This document shows positions 7,870 through 17,232 of a stretch of DNA of 64,000 bases, piece after piece. The DNA lies in NCBI RefSeq assembly GCF_025639885.1, contig NZ_CP106738.1:3658001-3722000 (forward strand). The letters run 5' to 3'. Every line of letters starts with the position of its first letter. The stretch's first letter is position 1. The notes below the pieces were generated by a model that was not told the DNA's origin, did no database searches, and was given only the letters and a program-made list of their open reading frames with translations. A program made the position numbers and the translations under genes. The DNA is from Roseovarius pelagicus. Its GTDB lineage: Bacteria > Pseudomonadota > Alphaproteobacteria > Rhodobacterales > Rhodobacteraceae.

Positions 7870-9405
7870 ATGCTCGAATTCAGTTCCATCGCCGCCGGAG
7901 CCTCGCTGCTCATGGAATGGCATCTTTTGCTCATGCTGCTTCTCGGCCTGTTGTTCGGCATCGTCACTGGTGCCATTCCTGGTTTCAGTACGCCCTTGGC
8001 AATCAGCGTGATGCTGCCGCTGACCTTTCCCATGACGCCAATCGCCGCGATCGTCTTTCTTACGGCGGTCTATGCGGGCGGGAATTTCGGCGCATCGGTA
8101 TCTGCCATCTTGCTGAATATTCCCGGCTCGCCACAAGCGATCATGACCGGATTGGATGGTTATCCAATGACCCGAAAGGGGAGGGGCTACGAAGCACTTG
8201 GCATGTCGGTCGCAGCATCGGCCACGGGCAACCTTGTGGGATCCTTTTTCCTGATCCTTGTGATGCCTCTCATTGTGATGCTGGCGCTGAAATTCGGACC
8301 GCCCGAGTTGTTTCTGGTCGGTGTGCTTGGCCTGACTATCATAGCATCGCTCGACGACAATTTCCTCAAGGCCATAATGGCGGGTATGTTCGGCGTGCTG
8401 GTAAGTACCACCGGGATGTCGTCGACTGGCGCAATCCGGGGCACCTTCGGATATTTCGAACTGATGGACGGAATTTCTATCATTCCTGCCCTGATCGGCT
8501 TGATCGGGTTTTCTGAACTGTTCTACATGCTTCAAAAGTCTCGAGTGATCGACAGCGATAGTGTTTCTACGACACTCAGGGGTTCGGCCTGGGCGCAGCT
8601 TGCCAAAGGGTACCGCACCGCGTTCCGGTTTCCGGTAACGCTCATGCGGTCATGCGGGCTGGGTGTTGTTATCGGTGCATTGCCTGGGGCAGGGGCTACG
8701 ATTGCGAGTGTCGTAAGCTACAACGAAGCCAAGCGAGCCTCTGCGACGCCCGAGGAGTTTGGCAAGGGCGCCCCCGAAGGGGTGATTAGCGCTGAATCGG
8801 CCAATAACGCATCCGAAGGCGGTGCGCTTGCGCTTATGCTCGCCCTCGGCATTCCAGGTGGACTTGCGACGGCGGTGTTGATCGGGGCTCTCATGCTTCA
8901 AGGGCTTATCCCAGGGCCTCGCCTGTTCATGGAAGAGCCGGAACTCGTCTACGGTGTAATGCTGGCGCAGTTCGTTACTTCGGTTTGCCTAATGGGCGTG
9001 GGCCTGTTTGTCAGCTTCTGGGCCGGGCGAATCGTTAAAATCCCGACCCAGGTCCTGATCCCCATGATCTCGGTGTTTTCCATCGCGGGTACCTATGCAG
9101 TGCATTTGCTGATGTTCGACGTGGTACTCATGGCGATTTTCGCGGTGCTTGGCATCATTCTGAGACGGTTCAACTATCCGTTGATCGCCGTGGTCCTTGG
9201 AATCGTCTTGGGGCCGATCCTCGATGCCGAACTGCTGCGGACATATCAGACGTTCGATGGAATCGGGCTCTCGGTGTTCATCGGCCGCCCCGTGTCACTG
9301 GTGCTCATCGCTTTGCTTCTATTCAGCTTGGCTACCGCGGTCTTTCGGGCATGGAGTGGTCGCAAACGCGCTCAGATTGAAAACCATGGAGAAACGAAAC
9401 AATGA
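7870..9405 (+). CDS. TTT large membrane subunit (TctA family)
   Basis: A 511-residue polytopic membrane protein, the usual TctA length, with the two family signature repeats: GAIPGFSTPLAISVMLPLTF near residue 38 and GALPGAGATIASVVSYNEA near residue 275. It forms the translocation channel with TctB and receives substrate from the periplasmic TctC. Its stop overlaps the start of the next gene (ATGA, 9402-9405), so transport and catabolic genes are translationally coupled. Confidence 0.92.
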   Translation: MLEFSSIAAGASLLMEWHLLLMLLLGLLFGIVTGAIPGFSTPLAISVMLPLTFPMTPIAAIVFLTAVYAGGNFGASVSAILLNIPGSPQAIMTGLDGYPMTRKGRGYEALGMSVAASATGNLVGSFFLILVMPLIVMLALKFGPPELFLVGVLGLTIIASLDDNFLKAIMAGMFGVLVSTTGMSSTGAIRGTFGYFELMDGISIIPALIGLIGFSELFYMLQKSRVIDSDSVSTTLRGSAWAQLAKGYRTAFRFPVTLMRSCGLGVVIGALPGAGATIASVVSYNEAKRASATPEEFGKGAPEGVISAESANNASEGGALALMLALGIPGGLATAVLIGALMLQGLIPGPRLFMEEPELVYGVMLAQFVTSVCLMGVGLFVSFWAGRIVKIPTQVLIPMISVFSIAGTYAVHLLMFDVVLMAIFAVLGIILRRFNYPLIAVVLGIVLGPILDAELLRTYQTFDGIGLSVFIGRPVSLVLIALLLFSLATAVFRAWSGRKRAQIENHGETKQ

Positions 9406-10337
9406 AAATTGCAATAATCGGGTGCGGCGCAATGGGCTCTGTCTATGCTGGACTGCTGGCCGATGCAGGTAACGAGGTGCTGGTGATTGATCGGTGGGCA
9501 GCGCATGTCGCCGCCATAAACAGTGACGGGCTGACCGTGGACGGTGCCAGTGGTCATCGCAACGTAAAGGTACGCGCCTTTGAATTGGCACCAGCGGGAG
9601 AAACCGTCGATCTCATGATTGTCGCGGTCAAGTCGGCGGTGGCAGGCGCTGCGGTCCGGTCAGTCGCGTCGCTTGTCGGGCCGGAAACATTGATCCAGAC
9701 GATTCAGAACGGTTTGGGCGCTGCGGATGATGTTGCCGAGTCGGTATCCGCTGATAGGCTGATCGTAGGGATCGCCGGTGGTTTCGGGGCTTCTCTGCAA
9801 GGGCCCGGGAAAGCCCATCACAACGGGATGCATGTCATCCGCTTTGGTGCTTATGCGGGCCTAAGCGACGCCGCAGTTGAGCGTATCGTAAACGTTTGGA
9901 ACGATGCGGGCTTCACGACCGAAGCTGCGCAAGACATCCTGGCAATGCAGTGGGACAAGCTGATTTGTAACGTGGCATATAGCGCGCCATGCGCCCTGAC
10001 AGGGATGACGGTTGGCGAGGCGATGGATGATCCTGAACTTGGCCCTCTCAGCCGGGCAGCCGCCATTGAAGCGGCTGAAACTGCTCTCGCTCGCTCCATC
10101 GCGATCGACATTCCCGACCCGGTCGCTCATGTCCGTGCGTTTGCCGCTCGTATGCCTGCGGCCAAGCCATCGATGCTACTGGATCATGAAGCCGGACGAC
10201 TAAGCGAGATCGATTACATCAACGGCGCGATCCCTCGTGAAGCAGCCAAGGCGGGAACTTCGGCTCCCGTGAATGAAATGCTGGCTCGACTGGTGAGGAT
10301 CAAGGAACGCTCGCTTGGTTCCGGGCCAAAAGATTAA
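9402..10337 (+). CDS. Ketopantoate reductase-like 2-hydroxyacid dehydrogenase (ApbA/PanE family)
   Basis: A 311-residue protein with an N-terminal Rossmann fold (IIGCGAMG, residues 5-12), the conserved Q-N-G-L-G-A loop, and the C-terminal helical domain starting near CNVAYSAPCALTG. Family members reduce 2-ketopantoate with NADPH, but many act on other 2-keto/2-hydroxy acids. Position between a TTT transporter and a tartrate-dehydratase-like enzyme argues for oxidation or reduction of the imported acid or its product rather than pantothenate synthesis. It overlaps tctA by 4 nt. Confidence 0.85.
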   Translation: MKIAIIGCGAMGSVYAGLLADAGNEVLVIDRWAAHVAAINSDGLTVDGASGHRNVKVRAFELAPAGETVDLMIVAVKSAVAGAAVRSVASLVGPETLIQTIQNGLGAADDVAESVSADRLIVGIAGGFGASLQGPGKAHHNGMHVIRFGAYAGLSDAAVERIVNVWNDAGFTTEAAQDILAMQWDKLICNVAYSAPCALTGMTVGEAMDDPELGPLSRAAAIEAAETALARSIAIDIPDPVAHVRAFAARMPAAKPSMLLDHEAGRLSEIDYINGAIPREAAKAGTSAPVNEMLARLVRIKERSLGSGPKD

Positions 10338-10352
10338 GGCAGGAGTTGTTGA

Positions 10353-11519
10353 GTGAAAATTCTTGATATCGTAACCCAGAGCGTCAAGCTCGAAGGTGCC
10401 ATTTCCAATGCCGTGGTTTCCTTCGATGACCATGACGTTTCGCTAGTCGCAGTAATCAGCGATGTCGTGCGCGATGGCAAACCTGTCGTTGGCATCGGGT
10501 TTAATTCTATCGGACGATACGCGCAGCGTGGCATCCTGATGGACCGTATCCGGCCTCGTATTCTGGGTGCACCACCTACCAGCCTGCTGAACGAAAACGA
10601 AACGGCATTTGATCCCGCCAAGGTGTTTGCGGTGGCGATGAAGAATGAAAAGCCAGGGGGGCACGGGGACCGGGCTTCGGCCGTAGGTGCGCTTGAGTTG
10701 GCATTCTGGGATCTCAATGCCAAGCTTCAACAATGCCCCGCTTATGTGCTGATTGCCGAAGCTGCGGGGCGACCGGTCGATGATACACGGGTGCCTGTCT
10801 ACGCGGCAGGCGGGTACTATTACCCGGACGGAGCGAGCCGCACGCTTCGCGACGAGTTGCAGAGCTATCTCGACCTTGGTTTCGACGCGTTCAAAATCAA
10901 GATCGGCGGCGCAAGTGAAGCCGACGACATGACCCGGATAGATGAGGCGCTAACGCTCTGCGCAGACGGATCGCGGCTTGCTGTGGACGCAAATGGTCGT
11001 TTCAGCTTGCCACAGGGCCTCGCGTTCGGGCAGCGTATCGAGCCCTATAGCCTGCGATGGTACGAGGAGATTGGTGATCCTTTGGATTTCGCTATGAATC
11101 AGGCGATGGCGCACTGGTATGACGGTGCGATTGCTACGGGCGAAAATCTGTTTTCCTATCAGGATGTGCGCAACTTACTTAATTTCGGCGGGATGCGAGC
11201 GGGGTGGGATATCTTTCAAATGGATGCTGGGCTGAGCTACGGCCTGACTGAGTATTTGCGGATTATTGACTTGCTCGAACGGAACGGCTTCAGCCGCAAA
11301 CAAGTATTCCCTCATGGCGGCCACCTGATCAACCTCCACATCGTTGCCGGGATGGGACTTGGCGGATGCGAAGCATACCCGGGCGTGTTCAAGCCATTTG
11401 GCGGATATCCCGCGTCTTGTCCGGTCGTGGAAGGTACCGTGCGACCCAGCGACGCGCCGGGCTTCGGTCTGGAGGAAAAGCCCGATATCGCGGCGGCTAT
11501 CGGTGCGTTGCTGACATGA
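10353..11519 (+). CDS. D-tartrate dehydratase-like enolase-superfamily enzyme (TarD type)
   Basis: A 388-residue member of the mandelate racemase group. It closely follows, from memory, the Bradyrhizobium D-tartrate dehydratase: NEKPGGHG near residue 98, VYAAGGYYYP near 149, and LSYGLTEY near 294. Catalytic positions are all present: K181-I-K183, metal ligands D212 (AVDANGRF), E238/E239 (YEEIGD) and E264 (TGENLFS), and the general base H321 (FPHGGH). The expected reaction is dehydration of a 2,3-dihydroxy acid to a 2-keto acid, oxaloacetate from D-tartrate. GTG start at 10353. The gene overlaps the leuC-type gene by ATGA. Confidence 0.85.
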   Translation: MKILDIVTQSVKLEGAISNAVVSFDDHDVSLVAVISDVVRDGKPVVGIGFNSIGRYAQRGILMDRIRPRILGAPPTSLLNENETAFDPAKVFAVAMKNEKPGGHGDRASAVGALELAFWDLNAKLQQCPAYVLIAEAAGRPVDDTRVPVYAAGGYYYPDGASRTLRDELQSYLDLGFDAFKIKIGGASEADDMTRIDEALTLCADGSRLAVDANGRFSLPQGLAFGQRIEPYSLRWYEEIGDPLDFAMNQAMAHWYDGAIATGENLFSYQDVRNLLNFGGMRAGWDIFQMDAGLSYGLTEYLRIIDLLERNGFSRKQVFPHGGHLINLHIVAGMGLGGCEAYPGVFKPFGGYPASCPVVEGTVRPSDAPGFGLEEKPDIAAAIGALLT

Positions 11520-12928
11520 TTGGAACGCTCTACGAAAAGGTCTTTGATGCCCATGTCGTGCGCGAGATCGCAGAGAACCAGTTCCAACTGGCTGTAGATG
11601 TACATTTGGTTAACGAGGTCAGCAGCCCTCAGGCATTTGAGGAGCTGTTGCGGCGTGGGCTGCCTGTTGCGCATCCGGAGCGTACATTCGCAAGCGCGGA
11701 TCATTCGATATCTACCGGTGGCGATGTGACACTCTTCGATGATGCCATGTGCGAAGCACAGGTTGATATGCTGGGCAAGAATGCGTTGGACAACCGCTTA
11801 ACCTATTTTGATCCGATGCAAGGACTGCACGGTATTCTGCACGTTGTTGCGCCAGAAAATGGCCTGACCCAGCCGGGCATGGTGATCGCCTGCGGTGATA
11901 GTCATACGTCGACACATGGGGCTTTCGGAGCGATAGCATTCGGCATCGGTACGTCGCAGGTGCGCGACGTTCTTGCTAGCCAGACGCTGATCGTGGACAA
12001 ATTGCGTGTGCGTCGTATCATCGTGGAAGGTACACTGGCCCCGGGCGTCTTTGCTAAGGATGTCGCCCTGCATGTTATTCACTGGCTCGGGGCAAAGGGA
12101 GGCTTGGGCTTCGCCTATGAATTTGGCGGCGACGCAGTTTCAGCCATGTCGATGGAAGAGCGCATGACACTCTGCAACATGGCGGTCGAAGGCGGGGCAC
12201 GCTGCGGATATGTTAATCCGGACGCCATTACACTGGACTATCTACGCGGACGGGCATTCGCACCGAAAGGCGCTGAATGGGATGAAGCGGCGACGCGCTG
12301 GCTGTCTTGGGCCTCAAGCCCTGATGCGATGTGGGACGATGAGGTTATCTTTCGTGCAGACGACATAGCACCGATCGTGACATGGGGGACGTCACCTGAT
12401 CAATCAGTCCCAGTTGGCGCGCCCTTACCGGATCCCGGTGTGGCGGGCGGGGATGCCGAGGATTTGCGCGATGCCATGATTTTCATGGGCGGAGAACCCG
12501 GTCGTCCGGTGGTCGGTACGCCGATTGACTTGGCTTTCATCGGGTCCTGCACAAACGGACGGCTATCCGACCTAGAGGCGGTAGCCAATTTCCTGCGTAG
12601 AACAGGTGGGTGTGTCAAGGAAGGCGTGCGCGCTTTAATCGTGCCAGGATCGCGAGAGGTTCGCGAAGCCGTGATCGCGCAGAATCTGGATCAGTTGTTT
12701 GCGGAGCGGGGATTTGAGTTGCGAGACGCCGGTTGTTCTCTCTGCTGCGGTATGAATGCAGATCGGCTGGTGGGGCGGCAAGTCTGCGCGTCGTCGTCAA
12801 ACCGAAATTTTCGCGGTCGTCAGGGGTCGCCCGAAGGGCGCACCTATCTGATGTCACCTGTCATGGTTGCTGCTGCGGCGATCGAAGGAAAAATCATCGA
12901 CGCCCGCGCGCTGGAGAATTTGGCGTGA
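11516..12928 (+). CDS. Aconitase-family dehydratase large subunit (LeuC-like), catabolic paralogue
   Basis: A 470-residue homologue of the isopropylmalate isomerase large subunit. The three [4Fe-4S] cysteines are C345 (GSCTNGR), C407 and C410 (GCSLCCGMN). I start at ATG 11516, overlapping the tarD-like stop; the longer frame from 11366 lies inside that gene. It is paired with a LeuD-like subunit and embedded in a LacI-controlled uptake operon. It is therefore more likely a (de)hydratase for a malate-type acid, such as 2-methylmalate/citraconate or dimethylmalate, than leucine biosynthesis. That substrate range is inference. Because it needs an iron-sulfur cluster it will be oxygen- and iron-sensitive. 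Confidence 0.85.
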   Translation: MIGTLYEKVFDAHVVREIAENQFQLAVDVHLVNEVSSPQAFEELLRRGLPVAHPERTFASADHSISTGGDVTLFDDAMCEAQVDMLGKNALDNRLTYFDPMQGLHGILHVVAPENGLTQPGMVIACGDSHTSTHGAFGAIAFGIGTSQVRDVLASQTLIVDKLRVRRIIVEGTLAPGVFAKDVALHVIHWLGAKGGLGFAYEFGGDAVSAMSMEERMTLCNMAVEGGARCGYVNPDAITLDYLRGRAFAPKGAEWDEAATRWLSWASSPDAMWDDEVIFRADDIAPIVTWGTSPDQSVPVGAPLPDPGVAGGDAEDLRDAMIFMGGEPGRPVVGTPIDLAFIGSCTNGRLSDLEAVANFLRRTGGCVKEGVRALIVPGSREVREAVIAQNLDQLFAERGFELRDAGCSLCCGMNADRLVGRQVCASSSNRNFRGRQGSPEGRTYLMSPVMVAAAAIEGKIIDARALENLA

Positions 12929-13512
12929 GCATATTAATCGAACGAGTCTCCGGTCGCGGGCTACCTCTTGCTGGCAATGACATTGATACGGATCAAATCA
13001 TCGAGTCCCGATATCTGCGAATGACCACATTCGAGGGAATTGAGGCTCACCTATTTGAAAGTTTGAGGCAGGCCAGCACACACCCGTTTGACGACTCTCG
13101 CTTTGCCGGTGCATCAGTGCTGATCGTTGGACGAAACTTCGGTTGTGGGTCATCCAGAGAACATGCTCCTCAGGCGCTTTATCGCTATGGCATCCGCGCA
13201 ATAGTGGGGGAATCTTTTGGAGAGATCTTCGCAGGAAATTGCCTTGCGATCGGAATTCCGTGTCTTTCGCTCACTTCGCAAAATTGTAGAATGCTTATGA
13301 ACATATGCTTGGCTCATCCGGAGAGGCCGTTCGACATCGATATTCGCGATGGCATAATCTGCACATATACTCAACGGTTCGAATTCGACTTGCCTCCGGG
13401 GCGACGGGAGCGGTTACTAAATGGCTCGTGGGATGCGTTGCAGGTTCTTCTTTCAGAGAAAACTCTGATAGAAGAGAAGCTTATGTATCTACCTCAAGTT
13501 TTGCGACGCTAG
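12925..13512 (+). CDS. Aconitase-family dehydratase small subunit (LeuD-like)
   Basis: A 195-residue swivel-domain subunit. It shows NDIDTDQIIESRYLR near residue 18 and the substrate-loop motif GRNFGCGSSREHAPQAL near residue 70. The start is GTG 12925, overlapping the large-subunit stop (GTGA); the longer frame from 12733 is within the large subunit. It completes the heterodimeric hydro-lyase with the preceding gene and is the last gene of the LacI-controlled operon. A stem-loop follows at 13592. Confidence 0.88.
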   Translation: MSILIERVSGRGLPLAGNDIDTDQIIESRYLRMTTFEGIEAHLFESLRQASTHPFDDSRFAGASVLIVGRNFGCGSSREHAPQALYRYGIRAIVGESFGEIFAGNCLAIGIPCLSLTSQNCRMLMNICLAHPERPFDIDIRDGIICTYTQRFEFDLPPGRRERLLNGSWDALQVLLSEKTLIEEKLMYLPQVLRR

Positions 13513-13591
13513 GTGTTCATTCCCGGTATCTTGTGGGTCAGATTGAAGATGAAGCGACCCGGCTTAGAAATCCAGATTTTGCAAATGTACT

Positions 13592-13622
13592 CTTAAGGCG
13601 TGAGGCATCCAAGTGCCTTAAG
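13592..13622. terminator. Inverted repeat after the leuD-like gene
   Basis: CTTAAGGC (13592-13599) and GCCTTAAG (13615-13622) form an 8-bp stem 80 nt after the leuD-like stop. There is no U run, so it may be a processing or stability hairpin, or a coincidence. The stretch 13513-13875 otherwise contains no gene I can support. Confidence 0.35.
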
Positions 13623-13875
13623 ACGGCAGGCCAAATCGTAGGCTGAGTAAGACAGCAGCATGTGCGACGGCGTGACCAGCGGCGAATCTGTTGAATCCTC
13701 ACCCGCATATTAGTCCTTCGCACACGATGCCGCGGATACCTGCTCTGGTTTGGTGTGCGGTACACGGGATGATCAACGAGGGCGACTCGGCTCAGGATCC
13801 GCTTTAGCACCGAGTTGCATGCAGTAAGTGCAAGCGATCCAGCGCTGGCGATTTTTCAGTGCACAGGGCGGGGGC

Positions 13876-14394
13876 ATGGCAGTAACGTCCCACAATCAGA
13901 CGGCAGGCTATGACGCGATCGGTGCGCGGTCGGTCGATATGTGCCTGGTCGCGAACCTCGTGCCCCACGCGCGCAATGCCCGGACCCACAACCAAGCGCA
14001 GGTGGCCAAGATCGCGGGCTCGATCCGGGAGTTCGGGTTCAACAACCCGGTACTGGTGGACGCCGAGAGTGGTATCATTGCGGGGCACGGTCGGGTGCTA
14101 AAGACGCCCAGCGACTACGTGCAGCAGTCGCCTTGGCTCTCAGTCGCCAACAAACAGATGGAATTGATTGCGCGCTACATGGATGACCTAGGGTTGACGC
14201 CGGTTACGCGGGCTCGCCTCGACATCCGTCAGAACAGTTTCGTGGATCAGGTGACGATAATCAAGTTTGCAGCCGTGTATACCGACAAGGACGGCATGCG
14301 CTGCGAGCGGCCTCTGGCATTCGTTCATGCGCAGGGTCGAAGAGAGAAAACAGAAGCTGAAACAATCACCTATGAACCGGATGAGTGCCTTTGA
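13876..14394 (+). pseudogene. In-frame fusion of a ParB-domain start and a phage terminase small-subunit end
   Basis: A 172-codon frame. Residues 15-72 resemble the ParB N-terminal domain found in phage-borne ParB/DNA-methylase proteins: VPHARNARTHNQAQVAKIAG, then ESGIIAGHGRV. At about residue 75 it switches to SPWLSVANKQMELIARYMDDLGLTPVTRARL, which resembles the C-terminus of P27-type terminase small subunits. The rest, to 14394, matches nothing I recognise. Such a join is best explained by a deletion inside a former prophage that removed everything between the two genes. AGGGCGGGG precedes the ATG. Confidence 0.6.
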
Positions 14395-14457
14395 TCGCAC
14401 CAATCCGGCGCGGATCCGTGTACACAACTGCCAAACCCACGTTACGCAGGTTTGTAC

Positions 14458-14550
14458 ATGTCCGATCCAGCTCCGAAGTTCGTTGCCTATGAGCGGGTCT
14501 CGACAGTCTGGCAGGGGGGACCGGTTCAAAAAACCTCAACGGATGCCTGA
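14458..14550 (+). pseudogene. N-terminal scrap of a serine recombinase
   Basis: The frame MSDPAPKFVAYERVSTVWQG resembles the first strand and nucleophile region (Y-x-R-V-S-T, with the catalytic serine) of resolvase/invertase-type recombinases. It stops after 30 codons. It probably belongs to the same decayed mobile element as the ParB/terminase fusion just upstream. The following 260 nt up to the PrpD-family gene are AT-rich and hold no other recognisable gene. Confidence 0.5.
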
Positions 14551-14809
14551 CCAAATGCCGGGGGACCGTGTGGAACAACATACGAGGCAGGAATCTGCTC
14601 AAGTTTCTAGATTAGAAATCATTCTCAATGATAAAAATAATCTATCAATTTGTCCAAATTTATTGAGTTTGATTTTCAGGCCTGCCTCTCGCAACAGTAC
14701 ACTGACAGAAGCGTTTCCGGCTTAGATAGTGGCGCGCCCACAGCTCGAAAAGCTTCAGAAGGTCATTGAATTTTGAAATGAGCATGATCAAGCAGAGGGG
14801 CAGCAGGAA

Positions 14810-16165
14810 ATGAATTCGGACAGATGTATGACCATGCGATTTGCAGAATGGATCACGACATTGCCGAACGACAATCTACCGCATGAAGTGATCGCGCGCG
14901 CCACAGACTGCATCCTCGACATCATTGGTTGTTCGCTGGTTGGTTTTAATGCGCCGGGAACGACAAGTGCACGGGCGGCGGCCGAACTGAATTTTCGCGG
15001 CGGAGATGCACCAGTTTACTTTAGCGACCGATCTATGGGCGCAACCGGGGCTGCCTTTGCCAATTCGGCGGCGGCTTCGATGCTAGATCTCGACGACGGG
15101 CATCGATTGGCGATGGGGCACCCCGGCGCGGCAGTCGTTCCGGTGGCGTTGGCAATTGCGTCCGAGATTGGCGCCAGTAATGCGGAACTCTTAGCTGCGA
15201 TTGTTATCGGCTATGAAATCTCGGTTCGGCTCGGCGCAGGGGAAATCAGAAAGTCGCATCATACCGGAAACTGGACCACCTTTGGTGCAGTCGCGACCGC
15301 CGCTAGGCTGCGGGGCTTGAACAAGGAACAGATTGCTCATGCTCTCGCCATCGCCGCATATCATGGACCGCGCTTGCGCAGCTTGACGGAAAGCGCCGAA
15401 ATGGGCTCTCATGTGAAGGAATCCATCCCCTGGTCGGTTGTGACCGGAATGATTGCGACTGATCTTGCTCGCGCGGGTTTTACCGGCAGCCGTGATGCGC
15501 TCGATTTGCCGGATCGGTTCGATTCCAAAGTGGCGCTTGACGGCCTCGGAACGGAATTTCACATCAACGGCGTTTATTTCAAACGATTTTCGACCTGTCG
15601 TTGGACGCATACTTCCGTCGACGGGCTCATGCAGCTTATGCAGGAGCGGCAGGTGTCCGCCAATGAAATCCAGGCGATCGAAGTCATGACGTTCCGCGAG
15701 GCTGTGTCACTGAATAACCGGGCAAGCCCACCCAGTCTGGAGAGCGCGCAGTATAGCCTCCCTTTCAGTCTAGGCGTAGCGGCGACATTGGGGCATGACC
15801 ATCTGTCGCCTATGACCGTTGACGTTCTTCACCACAAAGCGGCGGTCGAGCTTGCACGCAAGGTCAAAGTCATTCACTCGACGGAGATGGACTCCTATCT
15901 GCCGTTGCGGACACCGGCACGTGTGCGGGTATGCGCCAGAGGGGAATGGGTGGAAAAGCTGGTGATTGATGCGTGGGGCGACAGCGGAAGCTCTACCGCG
16001 CGCGCGGATTTGCGCGCCAAATTCCAAAGCCTCGCCAGCAAGACGTTGAACCCGCCTGCGATAGAGGCCATCATTGCTGCTGTGGGCGAGGTGCACCTTC
16101 GCGGGGTTAGACCGCTTAACCAGGCACTGACCAATCCGGAGGTATTGAATGAAGCTTGGCGATGA
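14810..16165 (+). CDS. MmgE/PrpD-family protein
   Basis: A 451-residue member of the MmgE/PrpD family, which includes 2-methylcitrate dehydratase, cis-aconitate decarboxylase and immunoresponsive-gene-like enzymes. The family pattern is visible from the N-terminus (DCILDIIGCSLVG near residue 33; LDLDDGHRLAMGHPGAAVVP near 96; YEISVRLG near 140) to the C-terminal sandwich domain. The start has AGGA upstream; ATG 14828 is an alternative. The gene overlaps a LysR gene at its end, so both are probably one transcript. Substrate is not determinable; the neighbourhood of organic-acid operons fits a small carboxylic acid dehydratase or isomerase. Confidence 0.85.
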   Translation: MNSDRCMTMRFAEWITTLPNDNLPHEVIARATDCILDIIGCSLVGFNAPGTTSARAAAELNFRGGDAPVYFSDRSMGATGAAFANSAAASMLDLDDGHRLAMGHPGAAVVPVALAIASEIGASNAELLAAIVIGYEISVRLGAGEIRKSHHTGNWTTFGAVATAARLRGLNKEQIAHALAIAAYHGPRLRSLTESAEMGSHVKESIPWSVVTGMIATDLARAGFTGSRDALDLPDRFDSKVALDGLGTEFHINGVYFKRFSTCRWTHTSVDGLMQLMQERQVSANEIQAIEVMTFREAVSLNNRASPPSLESAQYSLPFSLGVAATLGHDHLSPMTVDVLHHKAAVELARKVKVIHSTEMDSYLPLRTPARVRVCARGEWVEKLVIDAWGDSGSSTARADLRAKFQSLASKTLNPPAIEAIIAAVGEVHLRGVRPLNQALTNPEVLNEAWR

Positions 16166-17067
16166 CATTTGACCAGATTAGGAGCTTTTACCTAGTGGCT
16201 GTGTTGGGCACCTATGCCAAGGCAGCCGAACATTTGAATGCGACACAGCCTACTATTTCTGCACGTATCGTAGCTCTCGAGGGTCGGCTCGGCGTCAAGT
16301 TGTTCGACCGGTCCGGCCACCGCGTCGCCCTGACACCCGAAGGCCGTAGTTTTCTTCGGAGCGCGGAAAAGCTACTGGATATTCAGGCCGATGTTTTCAG
16401 ACGCTTTGACAAACCGGGAATCCGTGGCATCGTACGTATTGGCGCGTCGGATACTATGGCCGTGACATGGATACCGTCGTTCATTGCGGAGTTGAGGGCG
16501 GCGAACCCGAATGCGGAATTCGAACTGCATATCGGTCCGTCCTATCGACTGCACGAAGAATTGCTGGCACGCAAGATTGACATAGCCTTCATCGTCGGCC
16601 CCATTGCTAGCCCCGAACTGATAAGTCATCCCTTGTGCCGTTGCCCCCTAGTATTCACCGCTGCGCCGTCACTGGGTTTGCATCTCAGGCGGATTGTGTC
16701 GGCTGACATCGAGAAGATGGATATTTTTACCTTCGAGCGGATGACGCGCCCGCATCAGGAACTGGTGCGCGTCCTTCGCACAAAGAACCTGTCACCGCGT
16801 ATACATCCGGTCAACTCCCTGCAAACTGTGGTTCTGATGGTCAAGAAGGGCCTAGGTGTCGGAGTTGTCCCTTTTGGTGCGGTCGAAGAGGACGTTGCTG
16901 ACGGCAATCTTGCCGTGCTCAACACCGATTTCAGTCTTAGCGATACCCCCTTCATTATCTGCTATCCGTCGGGGCCAGACTCACACGCGGTGGAAACCTT
17001 GGCGCAGCATGTCAAGGAATTTCTCAAGGCGCGCGGATCGTCCGATTCAATAAGAATTATTGATTGA
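16162..17067 (+). CDS. LysR-family transcriptional regulator
   Basis: About 301 residues with the N-terminal winged helix (FDQIRSFYLVAVLGTYAKAAEHLNATQPTIS pattern, residues about 4-60) and a two-lobed effector domain. ATG 16162 overlaps the PrpD-family stop (ATGA); TTG 16156 is an alternative. LysR genes are usually divergent from their targets, but this one is co-directional with and coupled to its upstream neighbour, so expression would feed back on itself if it controls the PrpD gene. It could equally control the hyu operon that starts 165 nt downstream. Confidence 0.88.
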   Translation: MTFDQIRSFYLVAVLGTYAKAAEHLNATQPTISARIVALEGRLGVKLFDRSGHRVALTPEGRSFLRSAEKLLDIQADVFRRFDKPGIRGIVRIGASDTMAVTWIPSFIAELRAANPNAEFELHIGPSYRLHEELLARKIDIAFIVGPIASPELISHPLCRCPLVFTAAPSLGLHLRRIVSADIEKMDIFTFERMTRPHQELVRVLRTKNLSPRIHPVNSLQTVVLMVKKGLGVGVVPFGAVEEDVADGNLAVLNTDFSLSDTPFIICYPSGPDSHAVETLAQHVKEFLKARGSSDSIRIID

Positions 17068-17232
17068 GTCTTAGTCAATTTTTTAATTTGATTTGATGTT
17101 CCCCTCATTCGTATCGTTGATCGAAACGGCAAGGCATCCGGTTTGGTCATCACCAGCTGCATGCCGTCATCTTAACTGGCAGTGACGGTCTGTGACCGGG
17201 CACGCAAAGAAATAAGACGGAGATAGCCCGCC

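Noticed and set aside
11366..11515. N-terminal extension of the leuC-like frame
   Set aside because: It lies wholly inside the tarD-like gene in another frame and does not match LeuC; ATG 11516 gives the normal start.
12733..12924. N-terminal extension of the leuD-like frame
   Set aside because: It overlaps the conserved C-terminus of the leuC-like gene; GTG 12925 matches the LeuD start.
13538..13810. 90-codon minus-strand frame between the leuD-like gene and the ParB fusion
   Set aside because: Arg- and Cys-rich composition, no family match, and it runs through a hairpin; probably non-coding.
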